The notes: generated from the sequence alone by a model not told the origin. Numbered from the stretch's first letter, positions 16,211 through 25,395 are shown. The stretch: 64,000 nt of DNA from Pontibacter fetidus (GCF_010119545.1 NZ_JAAEAA010000017.1:1-64000), one strand, 5' to 3'. Program-made: numbers and translations.

Positions 16211-17524
16211 ATGAAAAAGACCCTCAAAAGAATCGCGCTTGTACTTATAGCCACTCCGTTTGTGCTTGCTACTATAGCAGCTATCGTTTACTTTACTTAT
16301 GCCTTGTTAGCGGTTGGCGGCGAGAGCACGCAGCACCAGGCTTACCTGAAAAAACACATGCAGGAAGTAACCTTAGGCGAGAATAAGTTCGATATTTTTG
16401 ATGAAGCTTTTTATAACAGCAAAGTGATCATGCTGGGCGAAGTACACGGCTTTGCCAAACCGCAGGAACTGGACTTTGAGCTACTGAAACACCTGAACCA
16501 GAAAACCGGCCTTACCCACTACCTTGCCGAAGTAGACCACAGCCAGGCTTATTTCCTGAACCAATATTTAGCTACCGGCGACGAGAAATTACTAGATTAC
16601 GTGTACCAGACCTGGGTAGACCTAAACGCACAATGGGCCAACAAAGAGTCTTACAACAAGATGCAGAAGATCTATGCCTATAACCAAACACTCCCAACCA
16701 ATAAGCGCATAACTATAGTTGGTGTAGACAGAATTCACGACACCGATGTTACCAAACGGCACTTAACCGAACTGCTTCAAACCGCAAACTATAAAACCGG
16801 ATCAGATGCTATAGTTGATTCTTTAACGCAGCATTTAACGGATAGCACTACAGAGAACGACGCGCTGAGAACCTTCGCCAGCAACAACCTGAAAGCTGAA
16901 CTTGAGCTGCCACAAACTATAGCAACAGAGCTACAGCACATTTTCACTAACCTGCACTACCAGCAGCAAAACATTGCCCGCGACAGCGTCATGTTCCTGA
17001 ACCTGAAAAATCTGGCTTACACCAATAACTGGCAGAACGAGCAGTTTTACGGCATGTGGGGCCTGATGCACATGCTACAAAACAAAGTAAACGGCGGCTA
17101 TACTTCGTTTGCAGCACACCTGAAAAACAACGACTCCCCATTCAGAAACAAGATCACCACGATAAACATTATGGCTACCGACAGCGAGAACATGATTCCG
17201 GCGGGTATGATGCCGAAGTCTATCAACAAGGGGCAGGCTTATGTAAATACTACCTGGGTGAACAGCGACGGCCCGATGGTATTTGTGAACGGCATTAAAG
17301 ACCTGAAAGCAGTTACGAAAGAAAACTCTGTAGCTATCTTTAAACTGAATGCACAGGATTCGCCTTATAAATCTTCAGCCTTACTCTCTAATACCAGCGT
17401 ACTAATGCCGGGCCAGGGTGGTGTGAAGCCGGATGCTGAGAACGCAACTATAACACAGGCTTGCCAATACGTGGTACTTATCCGTAATTCTAAAGCTGCA
17501 ACGCCTATAAAAGCCATGTTGTAA
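16211..17524 (+). CDS. Membrane-anchored EreA/ChaN-like protein
   Basis: A 437-residue protein with one N-terminal membrane segment (about 8-35, IALVLIATPFVLATIAAIVYF). The rest should be periplasmic. MLGEVHGFAKPQELDFELLK at about 74-93 and the following HYLAEVDHSQAYFLNQYL resemble the GExHG...E..H core shared by erythromycin-esterase-like and ChaN-like (haem-uptake/TIKI clan) proteins, with a further His at GMWGLMHML around residue 281. The family assignment is tentative and substrate unknown; resistance to macrolides should not be assumed. It is monocistronic, preceded by a 130-bp gap and followed by a repeat-bearing gap. Confidence 0.5.
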   Translation: MKKTLKRIALVLIATPFVLATIAAIVYFTYALLAVGGESTQHQAYLKKHMQEVTLGENKFDIFDEAFYNSKVIMLGEVHGFAKPQELDFELLKHLNQKTGLTHYLAEVDHSQAYFLNQYLATGDEKLLDYVYQTWVDLNAQWANKESYNKMQKIYAYNQTLPTNKRITIVGVDRIHDTDVTKRHLTELLQTANYKTGSDAIVDSLTQHLTDSTTENDALRTFASNNLKAELELPQTIATELQHIFTNLHYQQQNIARDSVMFLNLKNLAYTNNWQNEQFYGMWGLMHMLQNKVNGGYTSFAAHLKNNDSPFRNKITTINIMATDSENMIPAGMMPKSINKGQAYVNTTWVNSDGPMVFVNGIKDLKAVTKENSVAIFKLNAQDSPYKSSALLSNTSVLMPGQGGVKPDAENATITQACQYVVLIRNSKAATPIKAML

Positions 17525-17868
17525 AAAGCTATACATGGCGCGAGTGTCCTCGCTCGTGACTTGCTATAGTTGGGCGTCCCGCCCAGTGGATCTCAGATCC
17601 ACTTTTATAGTTAGTCACGGATCACAGATCCGCGCCAGCAATGATGCAGGAGTAATTGTCCCCTTGAGGGGACCGCAGGGGTTTAATCGTGCACGAGGTC
17701 TTGCTGCTAATCAAAGCTATTGCAACTTAAACCGAATTTAACATCGCTATAATCCCCTCAGAGGGATAGTTCGCTTTACCATGACCTAACCGCAACTATA
17801 GCCCTTTTCAGGATAATTACTTATCTTAGCTTTTCCCGTATCACAATTAAACTCAGACGGAAAACATT
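17525..17868. repeat. Gap with GC-rich dyads, no gene
   Basis: No credible gene in 344 bases. It contains GAGTGTCCTCGCTCG near 17542, related to the dyads at 60967 and 61101; the paired elements GGATCTCAGATCC near 17589 and GGATCACAGATCC near 17620; CCCCTTGAGGGGACCGCAGGGG near 17662 (imperfect palindrome, given here by position) related to elements at 60-130; and CCCCTCAGAGGGA near 17754. CTATAG words lie at about 17563 and 17798. TATCTTAG at 17822-17829 is a weak minus-7 candidate for the peptidase gene. Confidence 0.5.
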
Positions 17869-20064
17869 ATGAAAAAGACCACTGTTCTACTGCTGGCTGG
17901 CGGCCTAACGGCTGTGTCGGCATGTAAATCATCGCAAACCGAAACCACAAGTGTGAATACTGAAACTACTACGGAAGCCACCGCAACGGCTGAAACTACT
18001 TTAGATTACCCCGATACCAAAAAAACAGACCACGTTGATACTTACCACGGCAAGCAGGTAGCTGACCCGTATCGTTGGCTCGAAACGCATACCGACGAAG
18101 TAGACCAGTGGATAAAAGCGCAGAATGAAGTAACGCAGGAATACCTGGGCGATATTGACTTCCGCGACAACATTAAGGCACGCCTGACTGAGATATGGAA
18201 TTACCCGAAATACGGCGCTCCGTTTAAAGAAGGCGGCAAGTATTACTTCTATAAAAACGATGGCTTGCAGAACCAGAGTGTGCTGTATGTGCAGGAAACC
18301 CTGGAATCTGAGCCAAAAGTATTCTTCGACCCTAACAAATTGTCTTCTGATGGAACAGTAGCGCTGTCGGCGTTTGCTTTCTCTAAAGATGGAAAGCATG
18401 TAGCGGTTGGTACATCAAGTGGCGGGTCTGACTGGAACACGTACCAGGTAATGGATGTGGCGACCGGTAAAATGCTGAATGATAAACTGGAATGGGTGAA
18501 ATTCTCTGGCCCGAGCTGGTACAAAGATGGTTTCTTCTATAGCCGTTACGATGCCCCAACCGAAGGCAACAAACTGGCCAACAAGAACGAATTCCACAAA
18601 GTATACTACCACAAAATTGGTACGCCGCAAAGCCAGGACAAACTGGTTTACGAAGACAAAGCACACGCCCTGCGCAACTTCTACGGCCAGACTACTGATG
18701 ATGAGCGCTTCCTGATCCTGAATGCATCGGAAGGCGCCAGCGGAGCAAACGCGCTATACTATAAAGACCTTACTGACCCGAAATCAACTATAAAACCTAT
18801 AGTTGACAACTTCGAGAGTGAGTACAATGTGGTGGACAACTTCGGTGACAAACTGCTGGTGATGACGAACAAGAATGCCCCACGCTACCGTTTAGTGATG
18901 ATCGATTCGAAAAAACCACAGGAAGCAAACTGGAAAACTATAGTTCCGGAATCTGCTAACGTAATGCAAAGCGTGTCTACAGTGGGTGGCCGCATTATTG
19001 CCAGCTACATGAAAGATGCTACCAGCCAGGTTGTAGTTTACGACCAGAACGGCAAGCAACTGAACACGGTAGAATTGCCGACCTTAGGTACAGTTAGCGG
19101 CTTTGGTGGCGACCAGAAAGACAAGGAGACGTTCTTTACCTTTACATCGTTTACCTACCCGCCAACCATTTACCGTTACGATGTACCGAACAACAAAGTA
19201 ACCCAGTTCCGCAAAACCGAAGTGAACGTAGATACCGACGCTTTCGAAACAAAGCAGGTGTTTTATACTTCAAAAGATGGTACCAAAGTGCCGATGTTTA
19301 TCGTGCACAAAAAAGGCCTGAAACTGGATGGCACGAACCCAACTTACCTGTACGCTTACGGTGGCTTTAACATCTCGATGACGCCAAGCTTCAGCATTGC
19401 CAACATGCTGTGGCTGGAGAACGGTGGTGTTTATGCGATGCCAAACCTGCGTGGTGGTGGCGAATACGGCGAAGACTGGCACAAAGCCGGCATGACGCCA
19501 AACAAGCAAAACGTATTCGACGACTTTATCGGTGCTGCCGAGTACCTGATCAACCAGAAGTATACTTCATCTGAAAGACTGGCTGTAGCTGGTGGCTCTA
19601 ATGGTGGTTTGCTGGTAGGTGCCTTTATGACACAGCGCCCTGAACTGGCTAAAGTTGCCCTGCCTGCAGTAGGTGTAATGGATATGCTACGCTTCCATAA
19701 GTTTACGATTGGTTGGGCGTGGGTGCCGGAATATGGCTCGTCAGATGATGCTGCTCAGTTCGAGAACCTGTACAAATTCTCGCCGCTGCACAACATTAAA
19801 GAAGGCGTGAAATACCCAGCAACCTTAGTTAAAACAGCCGACCACGACGACCGCGTAGTTCCTGCTCACTCGTTTAAGTTCATCTCTGAGCTACAGGCAA
19901 AAGGCGCTCCGGGTAATCCATATCTGATCAGAGTGGATGTGCGTGCAGGCCACGGTGCCGGTAAGCCAACATCGCTGGTAATCCAGGAGTATGCTGATAC
20001 TTATGCGTTCATCTATAAAAACATGGGCGTAAATCCTTACGAAGGCGAAGCTCAAAACAAATAA
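17869..20064 (+). CDS. Prolyl oligopeptidase family (S9A) lipoprotein
   Basis: A 731-residue serine peptidase. The signal peptide ends in a lipobox (AVSAC, about 16-20), followed by a Thr/Glu-rich linker, so it is an exported lipoprotein. A beta-propeller domain (about 50-455, starting DPYRWLETHTDEVDQWI) precedes the alpha/beta hydrolase domain. Catalytic residues are visible: Ser577 in GGSNGG, an Asp within DHDDRVVP (658-665) and His695 in RAGHGAGKP. S9A enzymes cleave short peptides after proline. PNLRGGGEYGEDWH is typical of the family. The gene is single, with its own terminator. Confidence 0.94.
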   Translation: MKKTTVLLLAGGLTAVSACKSSQTETTSVNTETTTEATATAETTLDYPDTKKTDHVDTYHGKQVADPYRWLETHTDEVDQWIKAQNEVTQEYLGDIDFRDNIKARLTEIWNYPKYGAPFKEGGKYYFYKNDGLQNQSVLYVQETLESEPKVFFDPNKLSSDGTVALSAFAFSKDGKHVAVGTSSGGSDWNTYQVMDVATGKMLNDKLEWVKFSGPSWYKDGFFYSRYDAPTEGNKLANKNEFHKVYYHKIGTPQSQDKLVYEDKAHALRNFYGQTTDDERFLILNASEGASGANALYYKDLTDPKSTIKPIVDNFESEYNVVDNFGDKLLVMTNKNAPRYRLVMIDSKKPQEANWKTIVPESANVMQSVSTVGGRIIASYMKDATSQVVVYDQNGKQLNTVELPTLGTVSGFGGDQKDKETFFTFTSFTYPPTIYRYDVPNNKVTQFRKTEVNVDTDAFETKQVFYTSKDGTKVPMFIVHKKGLKLDGTNPTYLYAYGGFNISMTPSFSIANMLWLENGGVYAMPNLRGGGEYGEDWHKAGMTPNKQNVFDDFIGAAEYLINQKYTSSERLAVAGGSNGGLLVGAFMTQRPELAKVALPAVGVMDMLRFHKFTIGWAWVPEYGSSDDAAQFENLYKFSPLHNIKEGVKYPATLVKTADHDDRVVPAHSFKFISELQAKGAPGNPYLIRVDVRAGHGAGKPTSLVIQEYADTYAFIYKNMGVNPYEGEAQNK

Positions 20065-20093
20065 CACAAGTATAAATCTGCCATTTGTACTTC

Positions 20094-20128
20094 AGCCGCG
20101 CTGCCTGCTATAGGTAGCGCGGCTTTTT
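20094..20128 (+). terminator. Terminator of the prolyl oligopeptidase gene
   Basis: A 9-bp perfect stem (AGCCGCGCT at 20094-20102, AGCGCGGCT at 20116-20124) is followed by TTTTTG. The loop contains CTATAG. Confidence 0.85.
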
Positions 20129-20196
20129 GTTATAAGCGTTTTAGCAACAGCAGCAGTTCTTCTGTACCTTAGCAACTATAACTCAAACCTATAACT

Positions 20197-20952
20197 ATGA
20201 AATCTTACCCAAGCAAAAGCCAGTTTATAGTTCGCTCCAGCGAGATAGATTACCATGGCAACGCTACGATACCCGCTTTGGTGAGCTATATGCAGGAAGC
20301 CGCCTGGGAGAACACGCACAGCATGGGCATTTCGATGTACGATTTGCTGGAGCGTGGCCTGACGTGGGTGTTGCAGCGCATGCGCGTAGAGATGTTCCGG
20401 TATCCCAAACATGGCGAAACTATAGTTGTAGAAACCTGGGCATCGGGGCGCGAACGTGTGTTTCTGCACCGCGATTTCAGGATCTATAGTTCGAAAAATG
20501 AGCTGCTGGGGCAGGCAACCAGTGTTTGGCTGGTAATGGATGTAATAAAGCGGCAGTTGGTGTCGGTGCCGGATTTTATAATGGAAGTAGAAGTAGTGCC
20601 AACGCACGAGCCGCTGCCCTTAGCCAAAGGGAAATTGCCGCAACTACAGGAGCCAGCCTATACGCAACGAATGCCCGTCCGCTGGCACGACATCGACCTG
20701 AACCGCCACGTAACCAACACCCGTTATTTACAGTGGATACTGGATACACTGCCAACTGAGATACTGGAGAAACAACTGCATGAAGTAGACATCATTTATA
20801 AAGCTGAAAGTTTACTGGGCGATACAGTTTTATCAGAAGCTGGCACAGGTGAAACAGAAACTATACTTTTGCATAAACTTACCAGCCAACAAACCGGCAA
20901 AGAACTGGTGCAAGCCAGGACAGTTTGGGAGTTTAAGAAGTTAGAAGGTTAG
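20197..20952 (+). CDS. Acyl-ACP thioesterase (FatA/FatB-like)
   Basis: A 251-residue double-hotdog thioesterase that releases fatty acids from acyl carrier protein. The N-terminal hotdog begins FIVRSSEIDYHGNATIPALV and has AAWENTHSMGIS and LTWVLQRMRVEM. The second hotdog carries DIDLNRHVTNTRYLQW at about 166-181, matching the DxNxHVNNxxY active-site motif of the family. The length fits bacterial acyl-ACP thioesterases. TACCTTAG at 20166-20173 is a possible minus-7 element. The next gene, a GNAT acetyltransferase, is 88 bases away beyond a dispersed repeat, so an operon is uncertain. Confidence 0.88.
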   Translation: MKSYPSKSQFIVRSSEIDYHGNATIPALVSYMQEAAWENTHSMGISMYDLLERGLTWVLQRMRVEMFRYPKHGETIVVETWASGRERVFLHRDFRIYSSKNELLGQATSVWLVMDVIKRQLVSVPDFIMEVEVVPTHEPLPLAKGKLPQLQEPAYTQRMPVRWHDIDLNRHVTNTRYLQWILDTLPTEILEKQLHEVDIIYKAESLLGDTVLSEAGTGETETILLHKLTSQQTGKELVQARTVWEFKKLEG

Positions 20953-21024
20953 AAAGTTTGGAAGTTAGAAAGTTATTCAATTCCTGCTAATCCTTTAAAA
21001 ATCTTGTAAATCCTGATTCAGACA
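20943..21024. repeat. Short tandem repeat and dispersed repeat copy
   Basis: AGAAAGTT-type units repeat at 20943-20974 (direct repeats of TTAGAAAGTT/TTGGAAG). 20981-21024 is a copy of a dispersed element also at about 11956-11997 and, inverted, at 31110-31149; the shared core is TAAATCCTGATTCAGACA. Confidence 0.6.
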
Positions 21025-21040
21025 ATTAACAATCAACAAC

Positions 21041-21514
21041 GTGACACAAATTAGAAAAGGAACAATAGACGACCTGCCGCAGGTGCATGCTTTAATACAG
21101 GAGTTAGCAGAATACGAGAAGGCACCCAACGAAGTAACCAACACTTTAGACGACATGCGACATGATGGTTTTGGCGAGCGCCCGATTTTTGAGTTTTTTG
21201 TGGCGGAAAACGCTGAAGAAGGAATTATAGGGATAGCGCTATATTATACCGCTTACTCCACTTGGAAAGGTAAAATGATTTTCCTGGAAGACCTGGTGGT
21301 GACGGAACGTCTGCGCAGAAGCGGTATCGGGAAAAGACTGTTTAATGCGGTAGCTGAGGAAGCCAAACGTGTGGGAGCTAAACGCTTTAAGTGGCAGGTG
21401 CTGGAGTGGAACGAGCCGGCCATCGCTTTCTATAAAAAGATTGGCGCCAACCTGGACGGCGAGTGGATAAACTGCAACATGACCGAAGAACAGATCCAGA
21501 ATTACAAAGCCTAA
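21041..21514 (+). CDS. GNAT family N-acetyltransferase
   Basis: A 157-residue GNAT protein, starting with GTG at 21041 (MTQIRKGTIDDLPQVHALIQ); no upstream ATG fits. The acetyl-CoA site is clear: FLEDLVVTERLRRSGIGKRL, with R-R-x-G-x-G at about residues 96-101, followed by the C-terminal WNEPAIAFYKKIGA motif. The pattern resembles diamine/spermidine or small-amine acetyltransferases (long KGKMIFLEDLVV strand), but the substrate is open. It ends shortly before an exact AACTATAGTT (21518-21527) and a strong bidirectional hairpin. Confidence 0.88.
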   Translation: MTQIRKGTIDDLPQVHALIQELAEYEKAPNEVTNTLDDMRHDGFGERPIFEFFVAENAEEGIIGIALYYTAYSTWKGKMIFLEDLVVTERLRRSGIGKRLFNAVAEEAKRVGAKRFKWQVLEWNEPAIAFYKKIGANLDGEWINCNMTEEQIQNYKA

Positions 21515-21532
21515 CTTAACTATAGTTTAAAC

Positions 21533-21580
21533 AAAAGTCCCGGCCCGTACATTGCATAAAAGTACGAGCCGGGACTTTTT
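21533..21580. terminator. Bidirectional terminator
   Basis: A long stem with one unpaired base (AAAAGTCCCGGC-CCGTAC at 21533-21550, GTACGAGCCGGGACTTTT at 21562-21579) has A-rich and T-rich flanks. It serves the GNAT gene from the left and the DUF4286-like gene from the right. Confidence 0.85.
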
Positions 21581-21599
21581 ACTTATAGTTGCCAGTATG

Positions 21600-21941
21600 T
21601 TATTCCTGGTCTTTGCGCTCTACGTTTACGCCTACAACTTCCAACATGGTTCTAAAAGAGGCATAGCGGCCTGCATAGCGGTCATTTACTTTTTGTTGCA
21701 AAGCAGGCGAATGGTCGCGCTGGTATTCTTGTAGGTCTTCTACGCTGCGGCAGGTGTATTGCACGGCATAAGTTGTTCCCCCGGAGTCTTCATCATCTCC
21801 CATTACCCGGCAAATCTGGTTCCCCAAAAAATAGCCGGTACCCATCACTTCCGGTATATGTACTTCTTTCATCCATTGCAGCCACTCAGCAGCCACGGTA
21901 TTGTCTATACTTACGGTTACGTTATATAAAATCATGCTCAA
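21600..21941 (-). CDS. DUF4286 family protein
   Basis: A 113-residue protein of the DUF4286 type: it opens (M)ILYNVTVSIDNTVAAEWLQW, then MKEVHIPEVMGTGYF and YAVQYTCRSVEDLQEYQ, the pattern of a small ferredoxin-like (antibiotic-biosynthesis-monooxygenase-like) fold. The start may be at 21941 or two codons later at 21935. Function is unknown in the family. Convergent with the GNAT gene across a shared terminator. Confidence 0.8.
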   Translation of the reverse strand: MSMILYNVTVSIDNTVAAEWLQWMKEVHIPEVMGTGYFLGNQICRVMGDDEDSGGTTYAVQYTCRSVEDLQEYQRDHSPALQQKVNDRYAGRYASFRTMLEVVGVNVERKDQE

Positions 21942-22093
21942 AAGTACGAATTAGGTGTAGCTTTAAAGAAAGAAACGGCGATAAATAAGTAAATGACCAT
22001 ACTATAGGCCCAAAAGCCATCAGGCAAGCATCTTGGCCATATTTACTTTAACTTAGCTTTCTCGTATAGTTTATAATTTAACTGAATAAAATT

Positions 22094-22591
22094 ATGAAAA
22101 ATTGTATTGCTATCAGTTTTTTAACCTTAGTCTTAAGTATGAGTTTAGTGCATCAGGCACCGGCTATAGCTGCCACCAAAACCGGAACTATAGTTTGGGT
22201 GGGCGTACATCCTACCGAGGCCAAGTATGATAAAATAATGGAAAAGTATGCCACTGGGCTAAAGGCTGCCTTCGCTGAAAAGGATGACAAAAAAACCATT
22301 GTGATGGTAAATAAACTGAACGACGACATGGTTACAAGCCTGCAGCAGCTAAAGCCGGAACTGGAAAAATGGATAAAGGGCATGACCGAAGCAGACAAAG
22401 AAGCTTTTGAGGAGCGGGCAGGAAGCAAGCCTTATCTTAAAACGATCTTCGAGATCATGTTTAACCCTGAAATAGGCAAGCGTATAGAGCAAAACCCCGA
22501 CCTCAAAAAAGCCCTTGACTCAGGTAACGCCCGTATGAAAGAACTAGGTTTTGATGACGAAGAAAGTAATTTAGAAGAAGGCCAAAAGTAA
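22094..22591 (+). CDS. Exported protein of unknown function
   Basis: A 165-residue product that I do not recognise. It has a signal peptide (about 1-27, SLVHQAPAIAA) and a mature part that looks helical and highly charged: KYDKIMEKYATGLKAAFAEK, then LKPELEKWIKGMTEADKEAF and a C-terminal acidic tail (DDEESNLEEGQ). No cysteine pairs, metal motifs or membrane segments are seen after the signal. An exact AACTATAGTT (22186-22195) encodes Thr-Ile-Val at residues 32-34. Only 27 bases separate its stop from that of the convergent gene. Confidence 0.7.
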   Translation: MKNCIAISFLTLVLSMSLVHQAPAIAATKTGTIVWVGVHPTEAKYDKIMEKYATGLKAAFAEKDDKKTIVMVNKLNDDMVTSLQQLKPELEKWIKGMTEADKEAFEERAGSKPYLKTIFEIMFNPEIGKRIEQNPDLKKALDSGNARMKELGFDDEESNLEEGQK

Positions 22592-22618
22592 GCGCTTAAT
22601 CAGGAGTGCTCGTTTCTC

Positions 22619-23149
22619 TTACTCGCATATCCAGTTGCCGGCGCTGTCGTCGTGGTAAACGGCTTCGGGTAAGGTGCGCTGATAGGCAACTATAATGGGT
22701 GCTTCTCCGGTAGTGGGTTGCAGTTGCATTTGCCCCTCCTGTAGTTGCAGAAAAACCCTGCCGTTTTTGTCGCTGATGGCTTTGAGGGTGCCGTTGGTGT
22801 TACGTAGCTTGTAGCTGTTGTAGGTGCTGAGGCCGGTAGCTGTCAGGTCTTTTACGGCAAAGTGGCGGGCTTGCTGACTAAGTTTTAGCACCGTATCTGC
22901 AGGTATGCACTCTACTTTTCCGCCTATCCACAGGTTCTCGCCCAGGCACTCCGAGGTTTCCATGATCAGGTCAAAATAGGCTTCGTTGGCAGGCACTGTG
23001 AGGGCGGCAACGGTAACAGGGGCTTGTTTTATGTGCGTAGCTACAGGTTGGTTTTGCTCCTGCCTATCGGGACGTGATGTATACAGCACCACAGCCAACA
23101 AAAGCAACGAAGATATATCCGCAATTCTAGAAGTAAACGGTATCTTCAT
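22619..23149 (-). CDS. Membrane-anchored or exported protein of unknown function
   Basis: A 176-residue product without a recognised family. Residues 10-24 (ISSLLLLAVVLYTS) form a hydrophobic anchor or signal peptide. The mature part is predicted mostly beta, with two cysteines close together (SECLGENLWIGGKVEC) that could form a disulphide and a final Cys in GNWICE at the C-terminus. Convergent with the gene at 22094. No partner genes are evident; the next gene on this strand starts about 170 bases before it and encodes a transporter. Confidence 0.6.
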   Translation of the reverse strand: MKIPFTSRIADISSLLLLAVVLYTSRPDRQEQNQPVATHIKQAPVTVAALTVPANEAYFDLIMETSECLGENLWIGGKVECIPADTVLKLSQQARHFAVKDLTATGLSTYNSYKLRNTNGTLKAISDKNGRVFLQLQEGQMQLQPTTGEAPIIVAYQRTLPEAVYHDDSAGNWICE

Positions 23150-23321
23150 AAGCAGGCAAAATTTAAAAGCTGTACTATAAATTTATACTTGCTGCCGGCG
23201 CTTTTAGTTGTACTGTTTCGGTGCTATTGATAGCAGGATTGTTGCCATAAAGCTTTAGTTGTCAATGTTTTGGTTTTGAGGGTTGTGGTATGTTATACCT
23301 GAGAAGCAGGACAAGGTGCAA

Positions 23322-24563
23322 CTATAGCGGTTCCATGTAATCCAGGTCCTTGCCATAGGTTTCGTCCAGCGTCAGGATAGAGATAACGGCAATAGCCATA
23401 GCAATAGCACCCAGCAACAAAGCACCCGGCAACAGCCCTATTCCGTCTTTCAGCATACTGAAGCCAATAGTAAGCGGCACCACGGCACCACGCACAAAGT
23501 TAGGAACCGTTGTAGTTACAGTAGCTCTTATGTTGGTGCCAAACTGTTCGGCAGCTATTGTTACAAATACAGCCCAGTAGCCGCTGGCAAAACCCAATGC
23601 GATACACAACACATAAAAGCCGTTGATTGAAAGATTGGCACTGAACAGGTACAAGGCTATGCTTATAGTTAGCAGCAACAGAAATATGAGTACAATACTG
23701 CGTCGGCTTTTAAACCGCTGGCTCAGGTAGCCGCTGGCAAAATCGCCGAATACCAGGCCCAGGTAGCAAAACGATACCGCCTTAGCAGCCGAAACAGCAC
23801 CACTTACACCAAGCGCCAACCCAAACTCTGGCGAAAACGTGATCAAAATGCCTACTACATACCAGATCGGGATGCCGATGAGGATGCATTTCAGGTATTT
23901 CCAGAAGCGCTTACCGTTGGTAAACAGGCTAAGGAAGTTTCCACGTGTAACCTGCGTCTGTTTCAGGTTTTTGAACATACCTGACTCGTAAACGCCAACC
24001 CGCAGCAACAGCAGCAACATACCCAAACCGCCACCTATAAAATATGCCGTGCGCCAGCCAAAATACTCGCCCACAAATCCCGCCAGTATCGCGCCCGAAA
24101 TACCTATAGTTGCCACTACCATCGTTCCGTAACCCCGTTTCTCTTTTGGCAGCACTTCGGATACCAGCGTTATCCCTGCTCCCAGCTCACCAGCAAGCCC
24201 CACGCCCGCCACAAACCGCAGCAAAGCATACATCGGGATATCGGTTACAAAGCCATTTAAGATATTGGCAACAGAATATAAAAAGATAGACCCGAACAAC
24301 ACCGATAACCTGCCACGCTTATCACCTAATATTCCCCAGGCCACACCACCCACCAGCATACCAGCCATTTGCATGTTCAGCAGCAGCACGCCATTCTCCA
24401 GCAAGGCAGCCTGCCCGGTTACGCCCAGGTCCTGCAGGCTGGGGATGCGCACAATACTAAACAGCACCAGGTCATAAATATCCACGAAGTAGCCAAGCGC
24501 GGCAACTATAACGGAGGCGTTTAAAAGGTAATGTTTTGCAGGTGCAGACGACATAACAGGCAT
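23322..24563 (-). CDS. Major facilitator superfamily transporter
   Basis: A 413-residue polytopic protein with about 12 membrane segments. The MFS signature between segments 2 and 3 is GILGDKRGRLSVLFGS; FVDIYDLVLFSIV in segment 1 and GAGITLVSEVLPKEKRGYGT after segment 4 resemble the metabolite:H+ symporter (sugar/organic acid) branch. The central cytoplasmic loop carries basic residues (KNLKQTQVTRGNFLSLF). The substrate cannot be inferred. Start may be at the first Met (24563) or at the fourth residue. A CTATAG word overlaps the C-terminal codons. No operon partner. Confidence 0.88.
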   Translation of the reverse strand: MPVMSSAPAKHYLLNASVIVAALGYFVDIYDLVLFSIVRIPSLQDLGVTGQAALLENGVLLLNMQMAGMLVGGVAWGILGDKRGRLSVLFGSIFLYSVANILNGFVTDIPMYALLRFVAGVGLAGELGAGITLVSEVLPKEKRGYGTMVVATIGISGAILAGFVGEYFGWRTAYFIGGGLGMLLLLLRVGVYESGMFKNLKQTQVTRGNFLSLFTNGKRFWKYLKCILIGIPIWYVVGILITFSPEFGLALGVSGAVSAAKAVSFCYLGLVFGDFASGYLSQRFKSRRSIVLIFLLLLTISIALYLFSANLSINGFYVLCIALGFASGYWAVFVTIAAEQFGTNIRATVTTTVPNFVRGAVVPLTIGFSMLKDGIGLLPGALLLGAIAMAIAVISILTLDETYGKDLDYMEPL

Positions 24564-24707
24564 AACCAGGTATAGTATAGGTACTTCTAAATATATGCGT
24601 TTCTGCAGATTAGTGCAAAGCTTGATAACTATAGTTTCTGCATAGGGCTATATGCTTTTTACTGATTTTGCTTTAGCTTAGGCACCCGAACAACAAATAA
24701 CTTACCT

Positions 24708-25331
24708 ATGCCCTCTATTTGCCAGAAACTACAATTAAAAGCTCCTTACAATTTATTGCTTCTGAATGCGCCAGCCCATTTAACAAGTGAATTTGAACAG
24801 AAAGGCGGAACTGTGAGCGAAGCTGCCACGGCCCAAGTGAAGCACGTTTATGATGTAGTGCAGTTGTTTGTAACTACAAAGGCAGAACTGGATGTATTGG
24901 GGCCACAGGCTATTGCAGCGCTTAAACCGGGAGGCATACTCTGGGTTGCCTATCCTAAAAAAACATCTGGTATAAAATCGGACCTGACGCGCGATGAAGG
25001 TTGGGCAACTATAAAAGAAATGGGTTATGCAGGCGTGCGCCAGGTTGCCATTGATGATACCTGGTCTTCGTTGCGGTTTAAACATACCTCAGAGCGAAAA
25101 GAACCCTCCAAATTCGGGGTCGATTACCTGGGCATCGACAGAGTAGCCAAAACCGTTACGCTGCCCGAAGACCTGAAACAAGCCTTAAAGCAAGCAAATC
25201 TGGAAGAGCGTTTTCAGAAACTATCTTTTACAGACAGAAAAGAACATGTAGTCGCGGTACTGGATGCTAAACGCCCCGAAACCAGGCAAAACCGGATACT
25301 GAAGATTGTGGAGAAGCTGCAAACCAAGTAA
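24708..25331 (+). CDS. DUF3052-like plus YdeI/OmpD-associated-like protein
   Basis: A 207-residue cytosolic protein of two parts. Residues about 1-125 resemble DUF3052 (KAPYNLLLLNAPAHL, then IAALKPGGILWVAYPKKTSG and a Trp-rich strand DDTWSSLRFKH), with a methyltransferase-like topology but no obvious SAM motif. Residues about 140-205 resemble the C-terminal YdeI/OmpD-associated domain (LPEDLKQALKQANLEERFQKLSFTDRKEHV... in pieces, ending ETRQNRILKIVEKL). YdeI-type proteins have been tied to envelope stress and bacteriocin protection in enterobacteria; transfer of that role here is not justified. Shares a perfect terminator with the convergent gene. Confidence 0.75.
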   Translation: MPSICQKLQLKAPYNLLLLNAPAHLTSEFEQKGGTVSEAATAQVKHVYDVVQLFVTTKAELDVLGPQAIAALKPGGILWVAYPKKTSGIKSDLTRDEGWATIKEMGYAGVRQVAIDDTWSSLRFKHTSERKEPSKFGVDYLGIDRVAKTVTLPEDLKQALKQANLEERFQKLSFTDRKEHVVAVLDAKRPETRQNRILKIVEKLQTK

Positions 25332-25340
25332 AACAGCTAT

Positions 25341-25380
25341 AAAACAGAAAAGGCGCTATAGTTAGCGCCTTTTCTGTTTT
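25341..25380. terminator. Perfect 18-bp bidirectional terminator with 4-base loop
   Basis: The left arm AAAACAGAAAAGGCGCTA (25341-25358) and right arm TAGCGCCTTTTCTGTTTT (25363-25380) are exact inverses with loop TAGT, ending genes from both sides. The apex contains the CTATAG word, seven-tenths of the window-wide palindrome. Confidence 0.92.
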
Positions 25381-25395
25381 ATATTTTGGTATATA

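Noticed and set aside
16211-17524. Macrolide resistance by an erythromycin esterase
   Set aside because: Likeness is limited to the clan core; the protein is membrane-anchored and in a housekeeping context.
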